DNA from: BCD1 sp965230565
Lineage (GTDB): Bacteria; Bacteroidota; Bacteroidia; Chitinophagales; Saprospiraceae
Direction of reading: 5' to 3'
Assembly: GCA_965230565.1 (NCBI GenBank)
Contig: CBDDLH010000014.1
Location: 124,001 to 188,000 of the forward strand
DNA length: 64,000 nt
The notes under the pieces were generated by a model. That model saw nothing but the letters and a program-made list of their open reading frames with translations, ran no database searches and was not told the DNA's origin. This document shows, piece after piece, positions 55,536 to 63,942 of this stretch. The position numbers were made by a program, and so were the translations under genes. Each line of letters begins with the position of its first letter. The stretch's first letter is position 1.

Positions 55536-56445
55536 ATGATAAGAACGCTCATAATTGTACTTTTTGTTTTACCATTAACAGTTTTTAGCCAGGAAAAGGT
55601 TGAAGTCAAACGTGTTATTCAAACGATGTTTGAAGGCATGCATGAAAAAGATACCGCCAAAGTCAGGTCTGTTTTTGCCAAAGAAGTATTGTTACAGACC
55701 ATCCCGGAAGACCGCCCTTCAGGAGCTGTGATCGAAACGGGTGATCTGGAAAAATTCATTGGTGGATTGGCTAGTATTCCTCCGCATATTAAAATCGAAG
55801 AGCGTTTGTGGAACTATGACATCAACGTAGACGGACATCTCGCCACAGCCTGGACAGAATATACTTTTTTGATTAACGACGAAATATCTCATTGCGGTGC
55901 CAATGCATTTCAATTGTTTAAAGATGCTTCGGGTTGGAAAATTACGAAGATCATTGATACCAGGAGCCAGTCGAATTGCCGTACAGAGCCAGACGCGGTA
56001 ATGAAAATTGCTGAATTACTGGACAACTGGCATAAAGCTGCGGCCGAAGCTGATGAAGATACTTTTTTCGGACAGTATGACCCAAGATGCCATTTATCTG
56101 GGCACCGATAAAACGGAGCGTTGGTTAAGAGATGAATTGAAAGCATGGTCAGCCAAATACTTTGAACGGGAATCTGCCTGGGCCTTTAAACCTTTTGATC
56201 GTAATATTTATGTGTCTGAGGACGGCGATATGGCTTGGTGGGAAGAAAAATTAGATACCTGGATGGGTGTTTGCATGGGGTCAGGAGTGTTATCTAAAAC
56301 TTCCGAAGGATGGAAGATCAGACATTTCCACCTGAGCGTCACCATTGATAATGATAAAATTCAGGATTTCATTAAACAAAAGCTAGAAGGGACTTTAGTC
56401 TGTTGCCCAAGAAATACTATTTTTCCAGAAAAAAAGTATTTCTAA
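55536..56445 (+). pseudogene. Secreted NTF2/SnoaL-like double-domain protein, broken by a one-base frameshift
   Basis: The frame from 55536 encodes a signal peptide (ends VFSQ) and a SnoaL/NTF2-like domain (VIQTMFEGMHEKDTAKVRSV and GGLASIPPHI), then stops at 56111 after a short nonsense tail. The other frame, 56008-56445, continues the second SnoaL-like domain: MTQDAIYLGTDKTERW, AFKPFDRNIYV, GWKIRHFHLSV. Joining at the base T within CAGTATGACC (56078-56087) gives DEDTFFGQ-MTQDAIYLGTD, the expected family sequence. The break may be an error in the sequence or a true mutation. Function is unknown; the fold binds small molecules or acts as an enzyme. Confidence 0.8.
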
Positions 56446-56459
56446 GCATAGTTTTAAAT

Positions 56460-56514
56460 AACCAGCGACCAGCAACCAGCAACCGGTCACCACAACCAGC
56501 AACCAGCAACCAGA
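56460..56514. repeat. Tandem AACCAGC heptamers upstream of the gene at 56519
   Basis: Heptamer units AACCAGC, GACCAGC, AACCAGC, AACCGGT, then AACCAGC twice and AACCAGA, with one short unit in the middle. It ends 4 bases before the ATG of the FemAB-like gene. Its length would set the distance between any upstream promoter or leader and the start. Confidence 0.7.
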
Positions 56515-56518
56515 ATCC

Positions 56519-57460
56519 ATGCCAAACGAGATAACAAGGATAGCCTACAATGAATTTTGTGAAAAAGCCGAAGTTCCGGTTTTTGTGAGGGATTGGTACC
56601 TTGACTCCGCTTGTAATGGCGGCGAATGGGATGTGGTATTTGATGAAAGAAAAGGAGATGTGTGTGCTGCTATGCCTTATTTTATCAAAAGGAAATATGG
56701 CTTTTCTTACATCACCATGCCCCCTTTTGTAAGGTATATGGGGCCATTGCTTTTACCTGAATTTCAAAATCTGAAGGATCAGCACCGGATCTATAAAAAG
56801 CTGATGGATCAACTTCCCAAGGTGGATAGTTTTAACCAGAATTTTGAACCACAGTTGACCAATTGGTTGCCTTTTTACTGGGAGGGCTATAGCCAAAGTA
56901 CCCGGTATACTTATCGGTTGGACATCAGCGACCCGGAAGAAGTTTTCAAACATTTTGCTCTCGATATTCGAAGAAATATCAAAAAAGCCAAAGGTCAGAT
57001 TCAAATAACAGAAAATGGAACGGCTGAAGATTTCTACAAAATCCATAAAATGACTTTTGACCGTCAGGAAAAAAGCCTGCCCTATGGTCTTGAAACCTTC
57101 CGCAACCACATCAAAGCACTGGAAGATCGTGGTCTGGCCAAAATGTTTTTTGCCCGGGATGATCAGCAAAGAATACATGCAGTTAGTTGTCTGATGAAAG
57201 ATGGAAATATGGCCTATTATCATATTTCCGGAGGCGATCCTTCTCTGAGAAAAAGCGGCGCAGGGATTTTACTGGTCTGGCACATCATTCAATATGCCCG
57301 GGAAGTCTGGGGTGTTAAAACTTTTGATTTTGAAGGCAGCATGATCAAAAACATCGAACAGGTCTGGCATCGGGCCGGGGCTTACCAGGTGCCTTATTTT
57401 AATGTCCGCAAGAATAATTCCCAATTATTTAACCTGGCAGAAAAGATCCGGCGCGGGTAA
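56519..57460 (+). CDS. FemAB/GNAT-like acyltransferase
   Basis: 313 residues. The first half is a GNAT-like domain that reads AMPYFIKRKYGFSYITMPPF, the second carries RRNIKKAKGQIQITENGTAE and KSGAGILLVWHIIQYARE, with DFEGSMIKNIEQVWHRAGA near the end. This fits the Acetyltransf_6/FemAB group, which transfers aminoacyl or acyl groups in cell-wall or polysaccharide assembly. The exact donor and acceptor are unknown. The gene lies alone, behind the heptamer repeats. Confidence 0.78.
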   Translation: MPNEITRIAYNEFCEKAEVPVFVRDWYLDSACNGGEWDVVFDERKGDVCAAMPYFIKRKYGFSYITMPPFVRYMGPLLLPEFQNLKDQHRIYKKLMDQLPKVDSFNQNFEPQLTNWLPFYWEGYSQSTRYTYRLDISDPEEVFKHFALDIRRNIKKAKGQIQITENGTAEDFYKIHKMTFDRQEKSLPYGLETFRNHIKALEDRGLAKMFFARDDQQRIHAVSCLMKDGNMAYYHISGGDPSLRKSGAGILLVWHIIQYAREVWGVKTFDFEGSMIKNIEQVWHRAGAYQVPYFNVRKNNSQLFNLAEKIRRG

Positions 57461-57535
57461 TGGAGAGATAAATGAAAATCCAGGTGTGTTTGAATAGTTT
57501 CCGGAAAAGAAGCTACCATGAATTTAAAATGATTC

Positions 57536-57580
57536 CCTTGCGTTCTTTGCGCTACCCTTGCGCTCCTTGCGGTTAAAAAA
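57536..57580. repeat. TTGCG-type dispersed repeat, copy 1
   Basis: CTTTGCGCTACCCTTGCG then CTCCTTGCGG and TTAAAAAAA. It aligns base by base with 62429-62473. Both precede a plus-strand gene. No open frame. Confidence 0.65.
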
Positions 57581-57667
57581 AACTCCCGAATTGTAATATG
57601 ATCCCGGAAGTAATTAATTTAGACTTCAATATTATTTTAAAAACCTATACTTCAACCACCAGCCATC

Positions 57668-58600
57668 ATTCCAAAAAGTACATATAAATCCGCCATTACC
57701 AAAGAAGCCCGCAGACTGGGCTTCGAATTTATCGGTTTTGCCAAAGCGGAAAAGATGGAACCTGAAACCCGCAGACTGGAAGAATGGCTCAATAAGGGGG
57801 GCCATGGGAAAATGGGCTATATGGCGAATCATTTCGAAAAACGGACCGATCCCACAAAGCTTGTCGAAGGGGCGAAAACAGTGGTGAGCCTGATGTACAA
57901 TTATCATTCTGATAAAAAGCAGGAAGATCCTGAAGCTCCCAAAATATCCCAATATGCCTATGGGAAGGATTACCATTTTATTCTGAAAACGAAACTTAAA
58001 GACCTGATAGAATTTATCAAAATGGAGATCGGGGAGGTCAATGGCCGGGTATTTGTGGATTCTGCCCCTGTTTTGGAGCGTGACTGGGCACGACGCAGTG
58101 GTTTAGGCTGGATGGGGAAAAATACCATGCTCATCCGGCCGGGAATCGGTTCCTATTACTTTTTGGCTGAACTCATCATTGATTTAGAAATAGAATCTGA
58201 CCAACCCATTAAAGATTACTGCGGTACATGTCGCCGATGTATCGAGGCCTGTCCGACAGATGCCATTTCCCCTGAGGGCTATATCCTGGATGGCAGTAAA
58301 TGTATTTCCTACTTTACTATTGAGTTAAAAGACGAACTACCCTTGGAATTTAAAGGCAAGTTCGATAACTGGATGTTTGGTTGTGATATCTGTCAGGAAG
58401 TATGCCCCTGGAATCGATTTGCGAAGCAACATAACGAACCTGAATTTGAACCACATCCCGACCTCTTATCTATGAAAAAGCGGGATTGGCACGAAATCAC
58501 AGAAGAAGTGTTCAGAACTGTGTTTAAAAAATCTGCCGTGAAACGAACCAAATATTCCGGGCTTATTAGAAATTTAAAATTTTTACAGGCAGGAAAGTAA
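57668..58600 (+). CDS. queG: Epoxyqueuosine reductase QueG
   Basis: Two [4Fe-4S] motifs are present: CGTCRRCIEACPTDAI and CDICQEVCPWN, with the cobalamin-binding N-domain and APVLERDWARRSGLGWMGKN. QueG makes queuosine in tRNA from epoxyqueuosine. The only ATG in frame is at 57755 (MEPETRRLEEW), but the family's N-terminal helix lies upstream in the same frame: ITKEARRLGFEFIGFAKAEK at about 57695-57754. That frame is open back to 57641 with no ATG, GTG or TTG. The coordinates begin at a possible ATT codon. An alternative is a one-base insertion near 57687 joining a short frame that starts ATG 57599. The enzyme body is intact. Confidence 0.88.
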   Translation: MPKSTYKSAITKEARRLGFEFIGFAKAEKMEPETRRLEEWLNKGGHGKMGYMANHFEKRTDPTKLVEGAKTVVSLMYNYHSDKKQEDPEAPKISQYAYGKDYHFILKTKLKDLIEFIKMEIGEVNGRVFVDSAPVLERDWARRSGLGWMGKNTMLIRPGIGSYYFLAELIIDLEIESDQPIKDYCGTCRRCIEACPTDAISPEGYILDGSKCISYFTIELKDELPLEFKGKFDNWMFGCDICQEVCPWNRFAKQHNEPEFEPHPDLLSMKKRDWHEITEEVFRTVFKKSAVKRTKYSGLIRNLKFLQAGK

Positions 58601-58824
58601 TGTGTTCCAATTATTCCTTTCCCCATTTTCCATCTTTTCAAACTTCCTTTGTCAGTATTGGGTACTATATTGCCAGAATATATTCCAGGAGACTTCTAAT
58701 TTATGTTATTTTGATAAAATAGTATCATTATTTAATAATTTTTGAATAATCCTGTCTATAGAAAAGGCCCAAATTTGCATTCACAAAAAATTATTTTCCT
58801 AAGTTGAGGGTTACAGCGATTCAG

Positions 58825-58852
58825 GTAACCAGCAACTTGTAACCAGCAACTT
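58825..58852. repeat. Two perfect copies of a 14-bp repeat
   Basis: GTAACCAGCAACTT at 58825-58838 and again at 58839-58852, ending 8 bp before the ATG of the deaminase gene. Each 14-mer splits into two related heptamers. It resembles the AACCAGC array at 56460. Confidence 0.8.
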
Positions 58853-58860
58853 TTATTATC

Positions 58861-59775
58861 ATGCAAGTACCTTGGATTGGGGTTTACCCAGCAGTAACCA
58901 CGAAATTTACGCAGTCGGAAGAACTGGACATCGATGCGTTTTTGAAAAATACAGATTTTCAGATTCAGGCCGGTATTGACGGAATGATTATCGGCGGATC
59001 TCTTGGAGAGTCTTCCACTTTGACACATTCGGAAAGGATTGAGCTTTTACAAGCTACTAAAAATCACATTGGGGATAAAATTCCGGTAATTATAAATGTT
59101 GCCGAGGGCTCCACCCGTTCCGCTATCAGTCTGGCACAAAAGGCCCAGGATGCCGGTGCAGATGGTTTGATGGTGCTTCCTCCAATGATGTACAAATCAA
59201 CGGATGAAGAAACAACGGAATTTTTTAGAACCATTGCAACCAGCACTGATCTGCCCATTTTGTTGTACAATAATCCGGTGGATTACAAGATCGAGATCAA
59301 GATCTCTATGTTGGAGGAATTGCTCAAACTGGATAACATCCAGGCGATCAAGGAAAGTACACGGGATATCTCCAATGTTACCCGTCTCAGAAATGCCTTT
59401 GGTGACAGCATCAGGATCCTTTGCGGAGTGGATACCATTGCTATGGAGGAGTTGCTCATGGGAGCAGATGGCTGGGTTGCAGGATTAGTAGATGCCTTCC
59501 CTGCCGAAACCGTTGCCATTTACCGACTCGTAAAAGCCGGACGCATTGAAGAAGCACTGGCTATTCACCGTTGGTTCCTTCCGATTTTAGAACTGGACAT
59601 TAGCCCGCAATTGGTTCAAAACATTAAATTAGCGGAAGTAAAAACAGGCATCGGTACGGAATATGTGCGTCAGCCGAGAAAAATGTTATCCGGAGCAGAA
59701 AGGCAGAGAGTCATTGATATTTTAGATAAAGGGTTGGCCAACAGACCTGTTCTTCCGGAATACCTGAATCTTTGA
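58861..59775 (+). CDS. DapA-family deaminase: 1-pyrroline-4-hydroxy-2-carboxylate deaminase (hydroxyproline pathway)
   Basis: 304 residues of the DHDPS/NAL family TIM barrel. The Schiff-base Lys164 is in AIKESTRD, the Tyr136 in LLYNNP, and GGSLGESSTLT is the substrate-carboxylate loop. By context it is the deaminase that converts pyrroline-4-hydroxy-2-carboxylate to 2-oxoglutarate semialdehyde and ammonia: the KGSADH-type dehydrogenase begins 20 bp after its stop and the hydroxyproline epimerase and oxidase follow. A plain dihydrodipicolinate synthase is less likely in that company. Cytoplasmic. It is first in the operon. Confidence 0.82.
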   Translation: MQVPWIGVYPAVTTKFTQSEELDIDAFLKNTDFQIQAGIDGMIIGGSLGESSTLTHSERIELLQATKNHIGDKIPVIINVAEGSTRSAISLAQKAQDAGADGLMVLPPMMYKSTDEETTEFFRTIATSTDLPILLYNNPVDYKIEIKISMLEELLKLDNIQAIKESTRDISNVTRLRNAFGDSIRILCGVDTIAMEELLMGADGWVAGLVDAFPAETVAIYRLVKAGRIEEALAIHRWFLPILELDISPQLVQNIKLAEVKTGIGTEYVRQPRKMLSGAERQRVIDILDKGLANRPVLPEYLNL

Positions 59776-59795
59776 TATAAAAAACAAATAACATA

Positions 59796-61367
59796 ATGAT
59801 CACAGAAAATTTCATTGGATTTGAAAGAAGTGCCAGAGGCAAAAACTCTTTTAGTGCTGTCAATCCGGTAACCCGGGAAACTCTTCCCGGAGCATTTGTG
59901 GCAGCCACTATGGAAGAGGTAAACCTGGCGGTTAATAAAGCTCATGAAGCCTGGAAGGTTTATCGAAATACTTCCGGAGCTCAAAAGGCCGCTTTTTTGA
60001 GAACCATAGCAGAGGAGATTGAAGGATTGGGCGATACGTTGGTTAATCGGGTGATGGAAGAAAGTGGTTTGCCGGAAGGCAGGGTGAAAGGAGAAAGAGG
60101 TCGTACCTGCAATCAGTTGAGGATGTTTGCGGACCTCGTTGAGGAAGGGAGTTGGGTCAATGCGATTATCGATACGGCTCAGCCGGATAGACAGCCTATT
60201 CCAAAAGCAGATATCCGAAATATGTTACAGGCTGTCGGACCAGTAGTGGTCTTTACGGCAAGTAACTTTCCACTGGCCTTTTCCACCGCAGGTGGAGATA
60301 CGGCTTCAGCCCTCGCCTCAGGGTGCCCAGTGATCGTCAAGGCGCACGAATCTCATCCAGGCACCAATGGCCTCATTGCTGAAGCCATTCTCAATGCTGC
60401 CCGCAAAACCAATATGCCGGATGGGGTTTTCTCCTCCCTGAATGCCATAGGTTATCAGGTAGGTACGGCACTGGTCCAACATCCGCAAGTCAAAAGCGTT
60501 GCCTTCACGGGGTCTTACAACGGTGGAATGGCATTGCATAAACTGGCTGCTGAAAGAACGGAACCGATTCCCGTTTTTGCGGAAATGGGAAGTGTGAACC
60601 CGATTTTTGTGTTGCCGGAAAAAATTAAAACACAATCAGAAGCCCTCGCTGACCAGATTGCCGGTTCTGTAAACCTCGGTGCAGGTCAGTTTTGTACGAA
60701 TCCTGGCCTTGTGGTCATCAGGCAGGATGAACATACGGAGGCTTTTATGGAAAACCTCGGAAGTGCCTTTGAAAAGCTGGCCGTTCAAAATATGCTCAAT
60801 CAGGGAATCTATCAGAATTATCAGCGATTGAAAAAGGAATCTCTTCAGACCGCTGGAGTGACGACAGTAGCTGATCAGTCCGGAGATGGAGAATCGTGGG
60901 TAGCCCATCCCGCGGTAGCTTCAGCCAGTGCAGTGGAATTCCTGAAAAATCCAAATATGCAGCAGGAGGTTTTCGGCCCCTTCAGTCTGGTGGTTATATG
61001 CGAAGATGAAGAACATTTTTACGCAGTAGCAGACCATTTACATGGACAATTAACAGCTTCGATTATGGGGACTCCGGAGGAATTGGCCGGTTATGCGGAT
61101 CTGTTTGAAATATTGCAAACCAAAGCAGGTCGTGTCATTTTTAACGGTGTGCCTACCGGAGTGGAGGTTTGTCATGCCATGCAACACGGAGGTCCTTTTC
61201 CTGCTTCCACTGATAGCCGGTTTACGTCTGTAGGAACAGGAGCGATCAAGCGCTTTGCACGCCCGGTAGCTTTCCAGGATTGTCCGGATGCAATGTTGCC
61301 TGCAGCCCTTCAGGCTGATAATCCATTGAATATTTTGAGATTAGTTGACGGTAATTGGGAACGCTGA
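59796..61367 (+). CDS. 2-oxoglutarate (alpha-ketoglutarate) semialdehyde dehydrogenase
   Basis: 523 residues, ALDH superfamily. Catalytic Cys300 in GAGQFCTNPGL, general base Glu263 in FAEMGSVNP, Asn157 in ASNFPLAF and Lys182 in VIVKAHESHPG are in place. The long form and the context place it in the KGSADH group, which oxidises 2-oxoglutarate semialdehyde to 2-oxoglutarate with NAD(P)+, the last step from hydroxyproline. Its TGA overlaps the ATG of the epimerase by one base (TGATG), which couples translation. Confidence 0.87.
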   Translation: MITENFIGFERSARGKNSFSAVNPVTRETLPGAFVAATMEEVNLAVNKAHEAWKVYRNTSGAQKAAFLRTIAEEIEGLGDTLVNRVMEESGLPEGRVKGERGRTCNQLRMFADLVEEGSWVNAIIDTAQPDRQPIPKADIRNMLQAVGPVVVFTASNFPLAFSTAGGDTASALASGCPVIVKAHESHPGTNGLIAEAILNAARKTNMPDGVFSSLNAIGYQVGTALVQHPQVKSVAFTGSYNGGMALHKLAAERTEPIPVFAEMGSVNPIFVLPEKIKTQSEALADQIAGSVNLGAGQFCTNPGLVVIRQDEHTEAFMENLGSAFEKLAVQNMLNQGIYQNYQRLKKESLQTAGVTTVADQSGDGESWVAHPAVASASAVEFLKNPNMQQEVFGPFSLVVICEDEEHFYAVADHLHGQLTASIMGTPEELAGYADLFEILQTKAGRVIFNGVPTGVEVCHAMQHGGPFPASTDSRFTSVGTGAIKRFARPVAFQDCPDAMLPAALQADNPLNILRLVDGNWER

Positions 61368-62368
61368 TGAGGAAAACTTTTTTTTGTATTGATGCCCACA
61401 CCTGCGGCAACCCGGTCCGTCTGGTGGCAGGGGGAGGTCCGCAGCTTGATGGCAACAGCATGATGGAGCGCCGCCTTCATTTTCTAGATCAATACGATTG
61501 GATTCGCAAAGGGCTGATGTTTGAACCCAGGGGACACGACATGATGTCCGGAAGTATTTTGTATCCTCCTGCCAATCCTCAAAATGATGTAGGTGTTCTT
61601 TTCATTGAGACCAGCGGCTGCCTGCCCATGTGCGGACACGGCACTATCGGCACTATTACCATTGCTATTGAAGAAGGTTTGATACAACCCAAAACACCTG
61701 GGAAAGTGTTGATGGAGACCCCTGCAGGTCTGGTTAAGGTTTCCTACAAAGAAGAAAAGGGGAAAGTTGCGTCGGTCAAACTAACCAATGTGCCATCTTT
61801 CCTGTATAAAGCCGGTTTGGAAGTGGAGTGTCCGGATCTTGGAAAACTCATCGTAGATGTTGCCTATGGTGGAAACTTTTATGCCATTGTAGACCCTCAG
61901 GAGAATTTTTTCGGAATACAGAATTATTCTGCCGGAGATCTCATTCGTTGGAGCCCGGTGGTTCGGAGACGGTTGAATGAATTGTATAAATTTGAACATC
62001 CGGTTGATCCCAATATAAAAGGGTTGAGCCATATGCTTTGGACGGGGGATACCCTGAGTGAAAAAGCTGATGCCCGGAATGCCGTTTTTTACGGAGATAA
62101 GGCCATCGACAGGTCTCCCTGCGGGACAGGGACTTCTGCCCGTATGGCACAGTGGTTCGCCAAGGGAAAGCTTGATGTGGGAGACACTTTTGTTCACGAA
62201 AGTTTCATCGGTAGCCAATTCATCGGCAGGGTGGAGGCTACCGAAAAGTGTGGTGAATTTGACGCCATGATCCCGAGTATTGAAGGATGGGCTAAAATTA
62301 CAGGATATAACCAGATCATCATCGATGAGGAGGATGATCCGTATGCACTGGGGTTTCAGGTGATATGA
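61367..62368 (+). CDS. 4-hydroxyproline 2-epimerase (proline racemase family)
   Basis: 333 residues from ATG 61367 (MRKTFFCIDAHTCGNPVRLV); an upstream ATG at 61355 adds four residues inside the previous gene. Both catalytic Cys of the epimerase type are seen: Cys89 in PMCGHGTIG and Cys252 in DRSPCGTGTSA. Hydroxyproline dehydratases of this family have Thr in place of the second Cys, so the epimerase call is good. It turns trans-4-hydroxy-L-proline into cis-4-hydroxy-D-proline. It is translationally coupled to the gene before it. Confidence 0.88.
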   Translation: MRKTFFCIDAHTCGNPVRLVAGGGPQLDGNSMMERRLHFLDQYDWIRKGLMFEPRGHDMMSGSILYPPANPQNDVGVLFIETSGCLPMCGHGTIGTITIAIEEGLIQPKTPGKVLMETPAGLVKVSYKEEKGKVASVKLTNVPSFLYKAGLEVECPDLGKLIVDVAYGGNFYAIVDPQENFFGIQNYSAGDLIRWSPVVRRRLNELYKFEHPVDPNIKGLSHMLWTGDTLSEKADARNAVFYGDKAIDRSPCGTGTSARMAQWFAKGKLDVGDTFVHESFIGSQFIGRVEATEKCGEFDAMIPSIEGWAKITGYNQIIIDEEDDPYALGFQVI

Positions 62369-62428
62369 GTTGAAGGATATTTTTTGCCAAAAATTGTTTC
62401 AATTGGTTTCAGGTCGTTTCAAGTTGAT

Positions 62429-62473
62429 CTTTGTGCCCTCTGTGCCTACCCTGTGGACTCTGTGGTTAAAAAA
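62429..62473. repeat. TTGCG-type dispersed repeat, copy 2
   Basis: TTTGTGCCCTCTGTGCCTACC then CTGTGG and TGGTTAAAAAA. It aligns with the copy at 57536. It fills most of the gap before the oxidase gene. Confidence 0.65.
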
Positions 62474-62517
62474 CCACTTCCAATTAAGAATTTGTTCTGA
62501 AGTTAATTAATGTTTGC

Positions 62518-63762
62518 ATGAAAATTCACATAATCGGAGGAGGAGTAATCGGCCTATGTTCCGCCTGGTACCTGGCTCAGGAAGGGCATGAGGTTACCGT
62601 TATCGATAAAACGGACTTATCAGATGGCACTTCTCATGGTAATGCCGGGATGGTAGTTCCCAGCCATTTTGTTCCCTTAGCGACTCCGGGAGTTATAGCA
62701 AAAGGCATCCGGTGGATGTTTGACAAACGAAGCCCCTTTTTTGTCAAACCAAGGTTTAATCCGGAATTGCTTCAATGGATCTGGCAATTCTATCGATCCT
62801 GTACACCGGAGAAAGTCGATAGGGCGATTCCTATCCTTAAAGAACTCAATCAACGGAGTAGTGACTTATACCGCGAATTTGCAAACAATCCTGCATTCGA
62901 TTTTGATTTTGAATCCAAAGGGCTGTTAATGCTTTTTAAAGACAAAAAAACAGCCAATGAAGAAATGGAAGTCGCGGAAAAAGCGCATGAATTGGGTATG
63001 GAGGCCCGGGTGCTTTCCTCGTCCCAGGTGCAGGAATTGGAAACCGGAGTCAAAGTAGATGTTTTGGGAGGCGTTTATTATCCTGAAGACACCCATTTGT
63101 ATCCGAATACTTTCATGCGGCAATTGATAAAAGAGTTACGAGGACTTGGCGTGAAATTGGAGACAGGCAAATCTGTCATTGATATAAACACTTCGAAAGA
63201 TAGGGTTGAAAAACTATTACTCTCAAACGGGCAAACCATTCCGGTGGAGCATTTGGTGCTGGCGGGAGGAAGCTGGTCTGCCCGTTTGTTGAAAAAGGCA
63301 GGGGTGAAAATTCTTCTGCAGGACGGCAAGGGTTACTCCATGACTTATTCTTCACCTGTAAGTCGTCCTTTAATTCCAACCATTTTAACGGAAGCCAAAG
63401 TTGCTGTTACCCCAATGGGCAATGACCTCCGTATTGGAGGGACGCTTGAAATCAGCAACTTATCGAAAAAAATCGACAAGTTCCGGTTAGAGGGAATTTT
63501 GAACAGCATGCCACGGTATTATCCGGAACTAACCCTGCCTGCCTTGGACCAAAAATCTGTCTGGCAAGGGTATCGACCTTGTACACCAGATGGTCTTCCT
63601 TATATCGGAAAATCCAGGAAGTTTAAAAACCTCGTAGTTGCCACCGGCCACGCCATGATGGGGATGAGTATGGGCCCCGGGACAGGTAAACTGGTTGCGC
63701 AGATTATGCAGGATCAGCAACTGGGTATGGAGATAGATCTTTTTAAAGTGGATCGATTTTGA
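62518..63762 (+). CDS. FAD-dependent D-amino-acid oxidase/dehydrogenase (D-hydroxyproline oxidase)
   Basis: 414 residues. The FAD-binding N-terminus HIIGGGVIGLCSAWYLAQEG is canonical (GxGxxG), followed by the DAO family motif DGTSHGNAGMVV. C-terminal motifs YRPCTPDGLPYIGK and GHAMMGMSMGPGTGK are like DadA. In this setting it likely oxidises cis-4-hydroxy-D-proline to pyrroline-4-hydroxy-2-carboxylate, between the epimerase and the deaminase. The 149-bp gap before it carries the TTGCG-type repeat, so it may have its own start or be expressed at a lower level. Confidence 0.85.
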   Translation: MKIHIIGGGVIGLCSAWYLAQEGHEVTVIDKTDLSDGTSHGNAGMVVPSHFVPLATPGVIAKGIRWMFDKRSPFFVKPRFNPELLQWIWQFYRSCTPEKVDRAIPILKELNQRSSDLYREFANNPAFDFDFESKGLLMLFKDKKTANEEMEVAEKAHELGMEARVLSSSQVQELETGVKVDVLGGVYYPEDTHLYPNTFMRQLIKELRGLGVKLETGKSVIDINTSKDRVEKLLLSNGQTIPVEHLVLAGGSWSARLLKKAGVKILLQDGKGYSMTYSSPVSRPLIPTILTEAKVAVTPMGNDLRIGGTLEISNLSKKIDKFRLEGILNSMPRYYPELTLPALDQKSVWQGYRPCTPDGLPYIGKSRKFKNLVVATGHAMMGMSMGPGTGKLVAQIMQDQQLGMEIDLFKVDRF

Positions 63763-63773
63763 TAATTAAGGAA

Positions 63774-63942
63774 AGGCCTAAAGGCCTGTCGCTGCGGGGG
63801 TAATTTCCCACCACCGGCTTAAAAGCCGGCGTAATTGAGATAATCAACCAGTTGTCGGAAAAGAAAAAGAATAAACACTATTAATTTCTCCGCCCTTTAG
63901 GGCGGTGACAAAATCAAAAACAAACCTTAGGCCTTCAGGCCT
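63774..63942. repeat. Cluster of four short palindromes
   Basis: AGGCCT-AA-AGGCCT (63774-63787), CCGGCTT-AA-AAGCCGG (63814-63829), CCGCCCT-TT-AGGGCGG (63890-63905) and AGGCCT-TC-AGGCCT (63929-63942). Arms differ in sequence but keep the layout CT-NN-AG. A related one is at 40923. They may be small dispersed repeats or terminators. Confidence 0.65.

Noticed and set aside
57599..57688. Separate 29-codon gene before queG
   Set aside because: No homology; better explained as part of a frameshifted or untranslated queG 5' region.
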